Shown here: one piece after another, positions 54,082 through 62,797 of the stretch
Position numbering within the stretch: position 1 is the stretch's first letter
How the letters are laid out: every line of letters begins with the position of its first letter
Notes under the pieces: generated by a model
The model's database searches: none
What the model was told of the DNA's origin: nothing
The model's input: the letters and a program-made list of their open reading frames with translations, nothing else
NCBI GenBank assembly: GCA_038214535.1
Contig: JBBQRS010000004.1
Location: 1-64,000, forward strand
Length of the DNA stretch: 64,000 nucleotides
Reading direction: 5' to 3'
From: JBBQRS01 sp038214535
GTDB taxonomy: Bacteria > Chloroflexota > Anaerolineae > CG2-30-64-16
Made by a program: the position numbers and the translations under genes

Positions 54082-55086
54082 TTATTCGAAGCGGATGCGC
54101 GGGTCTACCACCGCGTACAGCACATCTACCAGCAGGTTGACCATCACAAAGAGGATCGCGATGAAGAGCGTAACGCCCTGGACGATGGGGTAATCACGCG
54201 CGTAGATCGCTTCCACCAGCCACCGCCCGATCCCCGGCCAGGCAAATACCGTCTCGGTCAGGATGGCGCCCGACAGCAGGCGACCCACTTGCAGGCCAAT
54301 CACGGTGATGATCGGCAGCCACGCGTTGCGCAACACGTGCCGCGTGACGACGGTGCGCTCTTTAAGCCCTTTGGCGTGCGCGGTGCGCGTATAGTCGTTG
54401 CCCAGCGATTCCAACATCGCAGAGCGCGTCATGCGGGCGATGATCGCCATGGGGATCGTGCCCAGCGCGATCGCCGGCAGGGCCAGATGGCGCAACGCCT
54501 GCCCGAACGCCGGGAGATTGCCGTGCAACAGGGTATCTATCAGCACGAAGTTCGTGATCGGCTCGACGCGCATACCGGCGGGCATCCGTCCGCCTGTGGG
54601 AAAAATGTGCAGCTTCACGGAGAAGAAGAAGATCAACATCAAGCCCAGCCAGAAAATGGGCATGGAGACCCCGGTGAGCGACACCAACATGCTGCCCATA
54701 TCAAAGACCGAGCCGCGCCGCACCGCCGAAAGGATACCGGCCGGGATGCCGATCACCAGCGCAATGAGCATCGCCGCCAGGGTCAGCTCCACCGTCGCGG
54801 GGAAGCGGCGCGCCAGTTCGCCGGTCACCGACTCATTGCGGAGAATGGAGGTCCCCAGGTCGCCCTTCAACGCGTTGCCGAGGAAAATCATATATTGCTT
54901 GTAAATAGGTTCGTTTAAACCGAGTTGTTCGCGTATTCGCTGGACGTTTTCGTCGGTGGCCCGCTCGCCTAACATGACGAGCGCAGGGTCACCGGGGATC
55001 ATCCGCACGAACCCGAACACGAGGATCGAAACGCCAAGCAACACGGGGATCACCGTGAGCACGCGCTTAATAAGATAGCGCATCAT
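54082..55086 (-). CDS. peptide ABC transporter permease (DppB/OppB type)
   Basis: 334 residues with six helices. Opens YLIKRVLTVIPVLLGVSILV, then RMIPGDPALVMLGERAT and FARMTRS-like (IIARMTRSAMLESLGNDY), the DppB signatures. It begins 64 bases after the binding-protein stop. Forms the channel with the DppC-like partner. Confidence 0.93.
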   Translation of the reverse strand: MMRYLIKRVLTVIPVLLGVSILVFGFVRMIPGDPALVMLGERATDENVQRIREQLGLNEPIYKQYMIFLGNALKGDLGTSILRNESVTGELARRFPATVELTLAAMLIALVIGIPAGILSAVRRGSVFDMGSMLVSLTGVSMPIFWLGLMLIFFFSVKLHIFPTGGRMPAGMRVEPITNFVLIDTLLHGNLPAFGQALRHLALPAIALGTIPMAIIARMTRSAMLESLGNDYTRTAHAKGLKERTVVTRHVLRNAWLPIITVIGLQVGRLLSGAILTETVFAWPGIGRWLVEAIYARDYPIVQGVTLFIAILFVMVNLLVDVLYAVVDPRIRFE

Positions 55087-55150
55087 AGCAGTTTACTCTG
55101 AGGGAGAAAGTTGCGGGGCAGGAAAACGTTTTCCTGCCCCGCGCAGCAGG

Positions 55151-56926
55151 TTAGTTGACGACGACGGTGTTGAAGAACTCGGTGCTGGTCGGATTCGCAA
55201 CGTAGCCTTCGACATTCGCCGTGAACGCCAGCGGGGGCTGGTTGTTCGCGACGAAAATGCGGCCGGTGCTATCGAACAGCATCTGCTCCGCTTCCTGGTA
55301 GAGCGTGGTGCGCTCCGCCTGATCGGTCAGCATGGCCGCTTCCTTCAGCACGTCCGACACCGCAACGTCAGCGAAGAAGCCTTCGCGCGCCGCCGGGGTG
55401 TTGTCTTCCGGCAAGCAGAAGAAGTAGCAGAGGAAGTTGTCCGGGTCGCCGTTGTCGCCCGTCCAACCCAGCATGTAGAGCGGCAACTCGCCGAGGCGGC
55501 GGCGATCCAGGTAGGTCGCCCAGTCAACCGTTTGCAGCGAGACATTGATACCCGCCTTGGCCCAATCGGCCGCGATAGCGGTGGCAATATCCTTGGGGTT
55601 CGGGTAGTAAGGCCGAGAGACCGGCATGTACCAGAACTCCAGCGGCACCTTGTTGCCCTTGAAGGTCACTTCGGAAATGCCGTCCGGGTAGCCGGCGTCA
55701 GCCAGCAATTTCTTGGCGGCGTCGGTGTCGAACGTGCGATCCACGATGTTGGGGTTGTAGCCCCACAGCGCGGGCGGCTGGAACTGGTTCGCGACCATGC
55801 CCGTGCCGCCGTAGAACGCGTCCACGATGGCCGACTTATTGATAGCGACCGCAAACGCTTCGCGCACCTTCGGATCGGTGAACTCTTCCACTTCGTAGTT
55901 GAACGCCACATAACCGGTCGTGTTGGCCGGGCGCAAGATCACGTTGAAGTCGGCATCGTCTTTGAGGGCCGCCACGTCGCGCGGCTCCATGCCTTCCATG
56001 CCCTGAATCTCACCGGCCGAGAGGGCCAGCAGGCGGGATGAGTTGTTCGGGATGTTGCGGATCACGACGTTGGGCGTCTTCGCCATGTTGGCGGTATCCC
56101 AGTAGCTCTCATTCGCGACCAGCGTCACCTGCTCGTTCGGCAGCCACTCGACGAACTTGTACGGACCGGTACCGACAGGCTTGGTGCAGGATTCCAGGCC
56201 GTTCGCCTCCAGCGCCGTGGGGCTGGAGAAGACGAAGACGAACATCGCCAGGTTGTTCAGGAAGGGGCCTTGCGGCGCGTTGAGGGTGATCTTGACGGTG
56301 GTCGGATCCACCGCCTCGACGCTCTTGATGATGCTGGCATCGTCAAACCCGCCGAACTGGGCTTCAAAATACTCAAAAGCCTTGCCGGATTCGACCTGCG
56401 CCTTATGCAGCGGGTTCTCGGTGTTCTGCCAGTAATCGAAGTTGGCGACGACGGCATCGGCGTTGAAATCCGTGCCGTCATGGAACTTGACGCCCTCTTG
56501 CAAGGTGAACGTCCACACCAGGCCATCGTCGGAGGTCGTCCAGCTCTTGGCCAGGCTGGGCACGACGTTCGTGGTCGCCCCATCGAACTTGACCAGACCT
56601 TCGAAGATCTGGTTGGTCACCCGGCCAGTGATGCCGTCGGTGATCACCGGCGCATCAAGACAGACCGGCTCACCCTGAGCGCCGAAGACGAAGGTGTCTT
56701 GCGCCATAGACGGCGCGGGGGTCGGCGTGACAACTACCTCGACGATCTTCTCGACCTCTTTCTGAACTTCGACGACCTGGGTCTGAATAACGGGCACCTC
56801 TTCCTTCACCACCTGGGTCACGATTTTCTCGACGACCTGGGGTGCAGGGGCGGCGCAGGCAGCCAACGTCGCCGCCAGGACGACGAGGGCAAACAGCACG
56901 AGCCATTTACTACGAAAAACGCGCAT
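55151..56926 (-). CDS. peptide-binding lipoprotein (SBP family 5)
   Basis: 591 residues. Signal with lipobox LAAC (Cys about 22), then a Val/Glu/Gln-rich linker (VEKIVTQVVKEEV...VEVVVTPTP to about 75), then the SBP_bac_5 domain: FEGLVKFDGATTNVVPSLAK, W-x-FTLQEGVKFHDGT, and VGTGPYKFVEWLP. Binds oligopeptides or other solutes and delivers them to the two permeases. Start at 56926 follows a perfect GGAGGA. Promoter upstream at 57 kb. Confidence 0.93.
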   Translation of the reverse strand: MRVFRSKWLVLFALVVLAATLAACAAPAPQVVEKIVTQVVKEEVPVIQTQVVEVQKEVEKIVEVVVTPTPAPSMAQDTFVFGAQGEPVCLDAPVITDGITGRVTNQIFEGLVKFDGATTNVVPSLAKSWTTSDDGLVWTFTLQEGVKFHDGTDFNADAVVANFDYWQNTENPLHKAQVESGKAFEYFEAQFGGFDDASIIKSVEAVDPTTVKITLNAPQGPFLNNLAMFVFVFSSPTALEANGLESCTKPVGTGPYKFVEWLPNEQVTLVANESYWDTANMAKTPNVVIRNIPNNSSRLLALSAGEIQGMEGMEPRDVAALKDDADFNVILRPANTTGYVAFNYEVEEFTDPKVREAFAVAINKSAIVDAFYGGTGMVANQFQPPALWGYNPNIVDRTFDTDAAKKLLADAGYPDGISEVTFKGNKVPLEFWYMPVSRPYYPNPKDIATAIAADWAKAGINVSLQTVDWATYLDRRRLGELPLYMLGWTGDNGDPDNFLCYFFCLPEDNTPAAREGFFADVAVSDVLKEAAMLTDQAERTTLYQEAEQMLFDSTGRIFVANNQPPLAFTANVEGYVANPTSTEFFNTVVVN

Positions 56927-56990
56927 ACTTTCCTCCTCGGGGATGTGACGGACTTTCGAGCGGGCAGTTGGACGAATTTCCAACATTCTC

Positions 56991-57019
56991 AATTTATCAG
57001 ACCTTAACATAACTGTCAA
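56991..57019 (-). promoter_or_regulatory. predicted promoter of the peptide ABC operon
   Basis: Minus strand TTGACA (57019-57014), 17-base spacer, TAAATT (56996-56991), 65 bases before the start. Confidence 0.65.
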
Positions 57020-57128
57020 CTTCCTTTTTCCCCTAAACGTCTCCCTTTCACGGATCTGTCCACATGATGTCATGCTGAACAGAATCCCTAAAGGGAGGCC
57101 TGCGGCTCTGAAGCATCTCGATTTTCTC

Positions 57129-57157
57129 GTGACGGAATACGCAAATTGTGGTAAACT
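57129..57157 (+). promoter_or_regulatory. predicted promoter of the multidomain lipoprotein gene
   Basis: GTGACG (57129-57134), 17-base spacer, TAAACT (57152-57157), 40 bases before the ATG. Between this and the divergent promoter lies a TGTCATGCTGAAC...GAAGCATCTCG motif (57066-57122), a common dispersed repeat type. Confidence 0.5.
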
Positions 57158-57196
57158 GATTTCTGTCGGGGTCTCCATCACGCAAAGGAGCCAGCC

Positions 57197-59581
57197 ATGA
57201 CCCGCACCTCACATCTGCGAATTGCCGGAACCGTTATCATCCTGGCGCTGGTTGCAACATTTATCGCTGCATGCGCCGCCGCAACCCCGCCTCCTACCGA
57301 GATCGCGCAAGCAGCGGTTGCTACAGAGACATGGACCCCGGAGCCTACAGCCACGGCCTTGCCCACGGATACCGTCGCCCTAACCGCTACGCCCACCCTC
57401 GCGCCGACCGACACGCCGATCATTGAATCGTCCCCGGTGGTCACCCCGACGGCGACCCTGTCCGCGCGCCGGCCTCGGCCCAACGGCGCATTGCTCATGG
57501 AAGAAGACTTCACGGCCGCGGAGCCGCTGGCAAAACCCCTCTTTGCCGCCAACTACATGAGCTACCAGTCGGTGAGCGGACGCGGCCTGTTGAGCAGCGC
57601 GTTCCGCGGCGTGGTGCTGCCCGTTCTCTATGACGCACCGCAACCCGATGACTTCCTCATGGATTTCACCTTCCGCGCGCCGGTGGCCGGGGAAGGCAGC
57701 CGCTACGGGGTGATCTTTCGGTCCGACAGCGCGGAAGACGGGCTGGACCACTATTATTTCATCAGTATCCAGCCGCTCGAAGAGACAATCAGCCTTCAGC
57801 GCTGGCAGAACGAGGAGGCGACGAACTTACAGGACGCGGCGCTGCCATCGGGTCTGCTAAACCCGGATGGCCTTAACCACGTTCGCTTCGAAGCGGTGGG
57901 CGACGAGTTCGCCATGTTCCTCAACGACCGCCACGTCTTCACCGCCGTAGATGATGCCCTGGACGCGCCCGGTGCGCTGGGATTCGCGTTGGCGCCCAGC
58001 CTGATGCTGGCGGATGGCGAAGATGACTTTGTCTATTTCGACGACATCCGCGTCTATTCTGCCATGCCCGAACTGGCCGCCGCGGCGTCAAGCCCCACCG
58101 CCACGCCGGAGACTACGACCGCGCCAACCCCTACCAGCGGCGCCACGCCGACTGCCGCGCCGAAAGCCACCGCCGGGGCAACCAAACAGCCTGCGGCGGG
58201 CGCGGCCGTCGCCTGGGTGCGCGGCGATCAACCCTACGGAACGTTCGTCACGTCAACCGAACAGGTCCACAGCGCCCCCGATGCATACAAGCTCGCGTAT
58301 GACTTCCCGGCAGTCGCCGGGAACTTTGTGGTGTTCCAGCCGCGACCGGCCATCGCGCTGCCCGGCAAACCTACGGGGATTTCGGTGTGGGTTTACGGCG
58401 ACGGGTCGGGCCACTTCCTGAACGCCTGGCTGCGCGACGCCAAAGGCGAACGCCGCTCTTACACTTTCGGCCCCATCGGTCACGAAGGCTGGCAGCAAAT
58501 GACCGCCTGGTTCGACGATGCGCGCGGGTGGCCCAACGGTCACATTGACGGAACCGACAACTTCCAGTTGGATTTCCCCGTCACGCTCAACGCGCTGGTG
58601 CTCGACGGCATCCCCGACGGCAAGGCCAGCCGCGGCACGATCTTCCTGGATGACCTTGCGCCGGTGACTGAGCCGATGCCCGCGGTCACGCCGACGCCGG
58701 AAGCCGCCGCGCCGCCCGCGGAAGGCGGGCCTGCGCCGCTGTACGGGTGGATCGCCGTACCGGTGTTCGCCCCCGAACGTGCGACCTATGACATCTACAT
58801 GGTAGATCCAACCTGCGGCTGCATGGACCGCGTGCTCGATTACGCCTCGCAGCCCGCGCTCAGCCCCGACGGGCGGCGGCTCGCCTTCCGGCGCTGGAAG
58901 AGCGATGACCGCGGCGTCGGCGTGATGGATGCCCACGGCGGCAATCGGACGCGGCTCACCAACTTCCTCGAAGACGCCCTCCCCGCCTGGTCGCCCGATG
59001 CCCGCACGCTGATCTTCTCCTCGCGCCGTGAGCCCGACCGCAAATCGCGCATCTATGCCGTTGAGACCGCGGGCGGCGGTGACTGGGAGTTACATCGCGA
59101 CGGCGGGCCGGTCTTCGGGAGCTATCCGATCTGGAGCAGCGCCAACAACCTCACCTATCACACAGAGGCGTCTCCGGTAGGGTTGGGGCGCGTGAAACCC
59201 GACGGGTCGGGTTTCATCACCGTCGTGGATGGCGGCTCGGCCACCGCGCCGTCCGTCTCACCCGACAGCCGCTCACTGATCTACATGTCGCAAACCGGCG
59301 GGTCGTGGGATATCTATCGCATCAACGCCGACTGGTCAAACCGCATCCGGCTGACCGATAACCCGGCGAATGACGGTCTGCCCGCCTGGTCTCCCGATGG
59401 CCGCAGCATTGCCTTCATGTCAGATCGCAGCGGCGCATGGGCGTTGTGGATCATGAACGCAGATGGGAGCAACCAGCGCGAGATTGCCCGCCTGCCCGGC
59501 GGCCCCGACGGCCGCGTGGGCGGCGAACCCGATTACAACACCCGCGGCTGGACGGAGGAACGCATCTCCTGGGGGCCGTGA
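57197..59581 (+). CDS. large lipoprotein: lectin-like domain, carbohydrate-binding-like domain, TolB-like propeller
   Basis: 794 residues. Lipobox IAAC (Cys about 25), Thr/Pro linker (to about 90), a concanavalin/DUF1080-like beta-sandwich (about 97-290: FRAPVAGEGSRYGVIFRS, then FYFDDIRVYS-like end), a second linker, a CBM11-like sandwich (about 330-490, LDDLAPVTEP), a third linker, and a C-terminal TolB/PD40 propeller with repeated ALSPDGRRLAF, AWSPDARTLIF, SVSPDSRSLIY, AWSPDGRSIAF. Surface-exposed binding protein; ligand probably a polysaccharide or protein. GGAG precedes the start. Confidence 0.8.
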   Translation: MTRTSHLRIAGTVIILALVATFIAACAAATPPPTEIAQAAVATETWTPEPTATALPTDTVALTATPTLAPTDTPIIESSPVVTPTATLSARRPRPNGALLMEEDFTAAEPLAKPLFAANYMSYQSVSGRGLLSSAFRGVVLPVLYDAPQPDDFLMDFTFRAPVAGEGSRYGVIFRSDSAEDGLDHYYFISIQPLEETISLQRWQNEEATNLQDAALPSGLLNPDGLNHVRFEAVGDEFAMFLNDRHVFTAVDDALDAPGALGFALAPSLMLADGEDDFVYFDDIRVYSAMPELAAAASSPTATPETTTAPTPTSGATPTAAPKATAGATKQPAAGAAVAWVRGDQPYGTFVTSTEQVHSAPDAYKLAYDFPAVAGNFVVFQPRPAIALPGKPTGISVWVYGDGSGHFLNAWLRDAKGERRSYTFGPIGHEGWQQMTAWFDDARGWPNGHIDGTDNFQLDFPVTLNALVLDGIPDGKASRGTIFLDDLAPVTEPMPAVTPTPEAAAPPAEGGPAPLYGWIAVPVFAPERATYDIYMVDPTCGCMDRVLDYASQPALSPDGRRLAFRRWKSDDRGVGVMDAHGGNRTRLTNFLEDALPAWSPDARTLIFSSRREPDRKSRIYAVETAGGGDWELHRDGGPVFGSYPIWSSANNLTYHTEASPVGLGRVKPDGSGFITVVDGGSATAPSVSPDSRSLIYMSQTGGSWDIYRINADWSNRIRLTDNPANDGLPAWSPDGRSIAFMSDRSGAWALWIMNADGSNQREIARLPGGPDGRVGGEPDYNTRGWTEERISWGP

Positions 59582-59590
59582 CTCCCAAAA

Positions 59591-59624
59591 AGAAACCCGG
59601 TTTTTGCACAAAAACCGGGTTTCT
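59591..59624. repeat. AGAAACCCGGTTTTTG palindrome
   Basis: Arms AGAAACCCGGTTTTTG (59591-59606) and its complement (59609-59624), two-base loop. Another copy is at 62723-62755. Serves as terminator-like hairpin after the lipoprotein gene. Confidence 0.9.
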
Positions 59625-59646
59625 GATTCACTTCTATCCGCTGCCC

Positions 59647-60472
59647 TCACTCCAGATACACGCGCACGTTCTGCAACGTGTACACCGGCACGAATGGGAA
59701 CAACACCGGCACCGTCGCCGCGTACTGCTGATACGCGGGCAGCGCGCCGTAGCGTTCGCCCTGGCTGCGCTCCAGCCGTTTCGTGGACCCCATCATAATC
59801 AGGATGATGCAGCGCGATGACCCAACGCAGCGCCGAGGTGTAGAACGGGATGCCCATGATGAAATTGCCGACCCAGAAGGTGATTTCGCCCAGATAATTC
59901 GGGCAGCGCACCCACGCGTAGACGCCGCCCTGCATGAACGCGCCCGGCGCCTTCGCCTTCGCCGCCGATTTCTGTTGATCCGCCACGGCCTCCAGCGACA
60001 GCCCACCCGCCATCAGCGCCAGGCCGGCGCCCTGCACCCACGTCCCCCACGCCGCCGACGCAGGCCCGCTCGCCAACCCGAACAGCGCGGGCGAGAACAT
60101 CGCCACGTAGAGCACCGACACGCCGATCCAGCCCGGCAGCTTCGTCAGCCAGTTCTTTTCCTCGTCGTATGCGCCTGAGGTCACCAGTTGACGCCGATAG
60201 GCCGCGTTCGTCTCGCGGCGCACCAGGAAGATGCCCAGCCGCAGCCCCCAGACCACCAGCAGCGCGAGCTGTAACCCCGTCAGCAACGTGAGGTCGGCGC
60301 GCAAAACCACGACGCTCACTACGGCCATCCCCACAATCGAGAAGGCGTAGCCGATGCTGACGAAATAAACCAACCGCTTGAACCCCGCCGATGACACGAT
60401 CAGCGCGACCAGCACCAGCCACGGCGTCAGCGCCGGAATCGAAGCCATCTGCATCCCCAGCCAATCCCCCAT
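59647..60472 (-). pseudogene. DUF1295 / steroid 5-alpha-reductase-like membrane gene with an internal frameshift
   Basis: A multispanning protein starting MGDWLGMQMASIPALTPWLV at 60472. It reads well in one frame through RCPNYLGEITFWVGNFIMGI to about HHPDYD (59810), then becomes low-quality. In the -1-shifted frame the expected end MMGSTKRLERSQGERYG, AYQQYAATVPVLFPFVP and YTLQNVRVYLE continues to the TGA at 59647. So a single indel near 59805-59825 breaks the gene; it may be real decay or a base-call error. Confidence 0.75.
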
Positions 60473-60489
60473 GTTGTCTCCTGATATGT

Positions 60490-60616
60490 TTCACCACGAA
60501 GGAACGAAGGAGAGGAAACAAGGACACAAGTAGCAAGTAGACAAGGCAACAAGGATGTATTGAACGCTCCATGTTTCCTTGTGTACTTGTTTACTTTTTC
60601 CCCCCTTCGTGGTGAA
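60490..60616. repeat. palindrome with TTCACCACGAAGG ends and ACAAGTAG units inside
   Basis: Outer arms TTCACCACGAAGG (60490-60502) and CCTTCGTGGTGAA (60604-60616). The inside has ACAAGGACACAAGTAGC...GACAAGG and the reverse CCTTGTGTACTTGTTT, the same family as the 17.0-17.2 kb tract. It lies between the DUF1295 start and the TetR stop. Confidence 0.8.
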
Positions 60617-60621
60617 GAATC

Positions 60622-61209
60622 TTACACGCCCAGCCCGTCGAAGAAGACGTCGGTGAGCAAGTCTACCACATCGCCGGGGGGCGCGTAACCGCTGATCCCG
60701 AAGTAGGGATAGGCCATCCCCAGCAGCAGCCACGTGGCCTGCGCCGGATTGACCCCGCGCAGCTCGCCCCGCGCCATCCCCTCGCGCAACAACGCCTCGA
60801 TCTCGCCGATAAAGAGCCGGTAATAGGTGTTCTCGAAATCGCGCCGCGTCTCAGGCGAGACATGCACCATCTCTTGCCCGGCCGCGCGGATGAAGGCCCG
60901 CTGATCGGGTGAGAGCGCCATGATCCCGGCGAGCAACGCTCGCACCTGCGCCCTACAACCCGGTCCCGCCTGTCGGGCCGCCTCAACCACCGCGCCGGCC
61001 TGCGCCACGCTGTCATTCAGCAACGCCACAAAGAGCGTTTCTTTGTCGGTGAAGTGATAGTAAAGCGCCGGCTTGGACACCCCGACCGCTTCCGCGATTT
61101 CGCGCATGGACATCGCATGATAGCCGCCCACCAGGAAGAGGCGTGCGGCCTCATCGAGGATCCGCCGGCGAACATCGGTAGGCCGGTCGCGCGGCGTGGA
61201 TTCGTCCAT
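60622..61209 (-). CDS. TetR-family transcriptional regulator
   Basis: 195 residues; N-terminal HTH (ARLFLVGGYHAMSMREIAEA, then SKPALYYHFTDKETLF) and a divergent ligand-binding C-terminal part. Start at 61209 (MDESTP) with GAGGTAAGG upstream; an ATG at 61230 is also in frame. It lies after the MFS gene in the same direction and probably represses the shared promoter, where a palindrome fits its binding site. Confidence 0.9.
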   Translation of the reverse strand: MDESTPRDRPTDVRRRILDEAARLFLVGGYHAMSMREIAEAVGVSKPALYYHFTDKETLFVALLNDSVAQAGAVVEAARQAGPGCRAQVRALLAGIMALSPDQRAFIRAAGQEMVHVSPETRRDFENTYYRLFIGEIEALLREGMARGELRGVNPAQATWLLLGMAYPYFGISGYAPPGDVVDLLTDVFFDGLGV

Positions 61210-61236
61210 GTCCCTTACCTCGCGCGTCATGCGTGG

Positions 61237-62640
61237 CTACTCTGCGGCTACCGGATGGGTTGCGGCAACGGTTGCCTGTTCCTCAGCGCGGCCCTTCAGG
61301 CCCAGCGACAGCACAAACAGCACCAGGGCTACCAACCCGATGGCCGTGAAGGCTCGTGAGTAGCCACCGCCGCCGCCGCCCGCCGAAGCCGCCACCGCGC
61401 CCACCAGCGCACCGCCCAGCATCAACCCGATGCTGCTGAAGATCGAGAGCACGCCCTGCGCCGCCGTGCGATCCTCAGGCCGCGCCTCGTTGAGCATGAT
61501 GTAACGCATCGGCGCGCCGAGCAGCGACGCCAGCCCCAACCCGGTGACCGCCCCACTGACGATGAAGAGCGGCAGGTTGGTTGAAAACTGCCCCAGCATC
61601 AACAGCCCCGCGGCGAGCAGCAGCGTGCCGGTGACAACCACCACTTTCGAACCTAGCCGGTCGAGCAAGCGGCCCACCAGCGGTGAACCCACCGCCAGCG
61701 CCAGCACCACCGGCATCACCAGATAGCTCCCGCGCGACTGGCTCACACCCAGCGCGGCCACGGCCATCGCGGGGATGAACGCCATACCCGACTCGCCAAG
61801 CCCGGCTCCCGCCGAGAGCGCGCCCACGAGTTTCGCCTGGCGCGTGCCCAGGATCGAGAGCCGCATGATCGGATCAACTGCCCGCCGCTCCACGGTGACG
61901 AACACCGGCAGCAACGCCAGTGCGCCCAGCAACGGCCCCCACACGCGCGGCGAGGTCAGGCTGGCCCACGGGTTGACCGTATCGAACTGGTTGACGCCGA
62001 ACGCCAGCCCCGCCAGCAGCAGCGCCAACACGGCGAGACCCACGAAATCAAACGGTTTGCGGGTCTCGGGATGCGACGTCGGCAGCGTGCTCCACGCCAT
62101 CACGATCACCACTACGGCAATCGGCAGGTTGATCAGGAAGAGCGACCGCCAGCCGAACACCCCCAGCAGGATGCCGCCCAGGATCGGGCCGATGAGGAAC
62201 GCCAACCCGAACACCGCGCCGATCATCCCCAGCGCGCTACCGCGCTTCTCCGGCGGGAAGGTATCGCCGATCACGGCGCTCGCCACCGGGAAGATGCCGC
62301 CCGCGCCGAACCCCTGGAGCGCACGTCCCAGCAGCACGATCGAGAAGCTCGGGGCCAGCGCCACCACCAGCGAACCGGCGGCGAACAGCGCTACGTCCAT
62401 GATATACACGGAGCGCCGCCCCAGGACGTCCGAGAGCTTCGCCATCAGCGGCGTGCCGATCAGGTTGAACAGCACATAGATGGTGAACACCCACGCCAGC
62501 AGGCGCTCGCTCACCCCGAAGGCTTGCTGCAAGGCCGGCAGCGCCGGAGCGACGATGGCGATGTCCAGCGCGCCCATCAGCACGCCGATGAACAGCACCG
62601 TCAAAATACGATTGCGGGTTTTGTTGTCTGCGATTGTCAT
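61237..62640 (-). CDS. MFS transporter, DHA-type exporter
   Basis: 467 residues and about 12-14 helices. The DHA motif GALDIAIVAPALPAL near the start, motif A PLMAKLSDVLGRRSVY, motif C-like FLIGPILGGILL. Likely a drug or metabolite exporter in the inner membrane, induced when its substrate binds the TetR protein encoded just after it (27 bases apart). GAGGTGAG precedes the start. Confidence 0.92.
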   Translation of the reverse strand: MTIADNKTRNRILTVLFIGVLMGALDIAIVAPALPALQQAFGVSERLLAWVFTIYVLFNLIGTPLMAKLSDVLGRRSVYIMDVALFAAGSLVVALAPSFSIVLLGRALQGFGAGGIFPVASAVIGDTFPPEKRGSALGMIGAVFGLAFLIGPILGGILLGVFGWRSLFLINLPIAVVVIVMAWSTLPTSHPETRKPFDFVGLAVLALLLAGLAFGVNQFDTVNPWASLTSPRVWGPLLGALALLPVFVTVERRAVDPIMRLSILGTRQAKLVGALSAGAGLGESGMAFIPAMAVAALGVSQSRGSYLVMPVVLALAVGSPLVGRLLDRLGSKVVVVTGTLLLAAGLLMLGQFSTNLPLFIVSGAVTGLGLASLLGAPMRYIMLNEARPEDRTAAQGVLSIFSSIGLMLGGALVGAVAASAGGGGGGYSRAFTAIGLVALVLFVLSLGLKGRAEEQATVAATHPVAAE

Positions 62641-62665
62641 ATCTCACCTCATACACGTCAAGCTT

Positions 62666-62683
62666 ACTTACCGGTCGGTAAGT
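62666..62683. promoter_or_regulatory. palindromic operator for the TetR regulator
   Basis: ACTTACC (62666-62672) then GGTC then GGTAAGT (62677-62683). It lies just downstream of the -10 box, so a bound repressor would block initiation. Typical form of TetR-family sites (TTACC...GGTAA). Confidence 0.75.
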
Positions 62684-62689
62684 TCCCGC

Positions 62690-62718
62690 ATTGTAGCGCA
62701 TCCCCCGCGTAGATGCAA
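62690..62718 (-). promoter_or_regulatory. predicted promoter of MFS-tetR
   Basis: Minus strand TTGCAT (62718-62713), 17-base spacer, TACAAT (62695-62690). The operator begins seven bases after the -10. Confidence 0.65.
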
Positions 62719-62722
62719 ATAC

Positions 62723-62755
62723 AGAAACCCGGTTTTTGTGAAAAACCGGGTTTCT
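62723..62755. repeat. AGAAACCCGGTTTTT palindrome, second copy
   Basis: Arms 62723-62737 and 62741-62755, 15 bases perfect, loop GTG. Same family as 59591-59624. It follows the stop of the next MFS gene and precedes the MFS-tetR promoter. Confidence 0.9.
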
Positions 62756-62797
62756 AAATAGAGAACTTCGTTTCTTCGTTGCTTCGTGGTGACCGTT

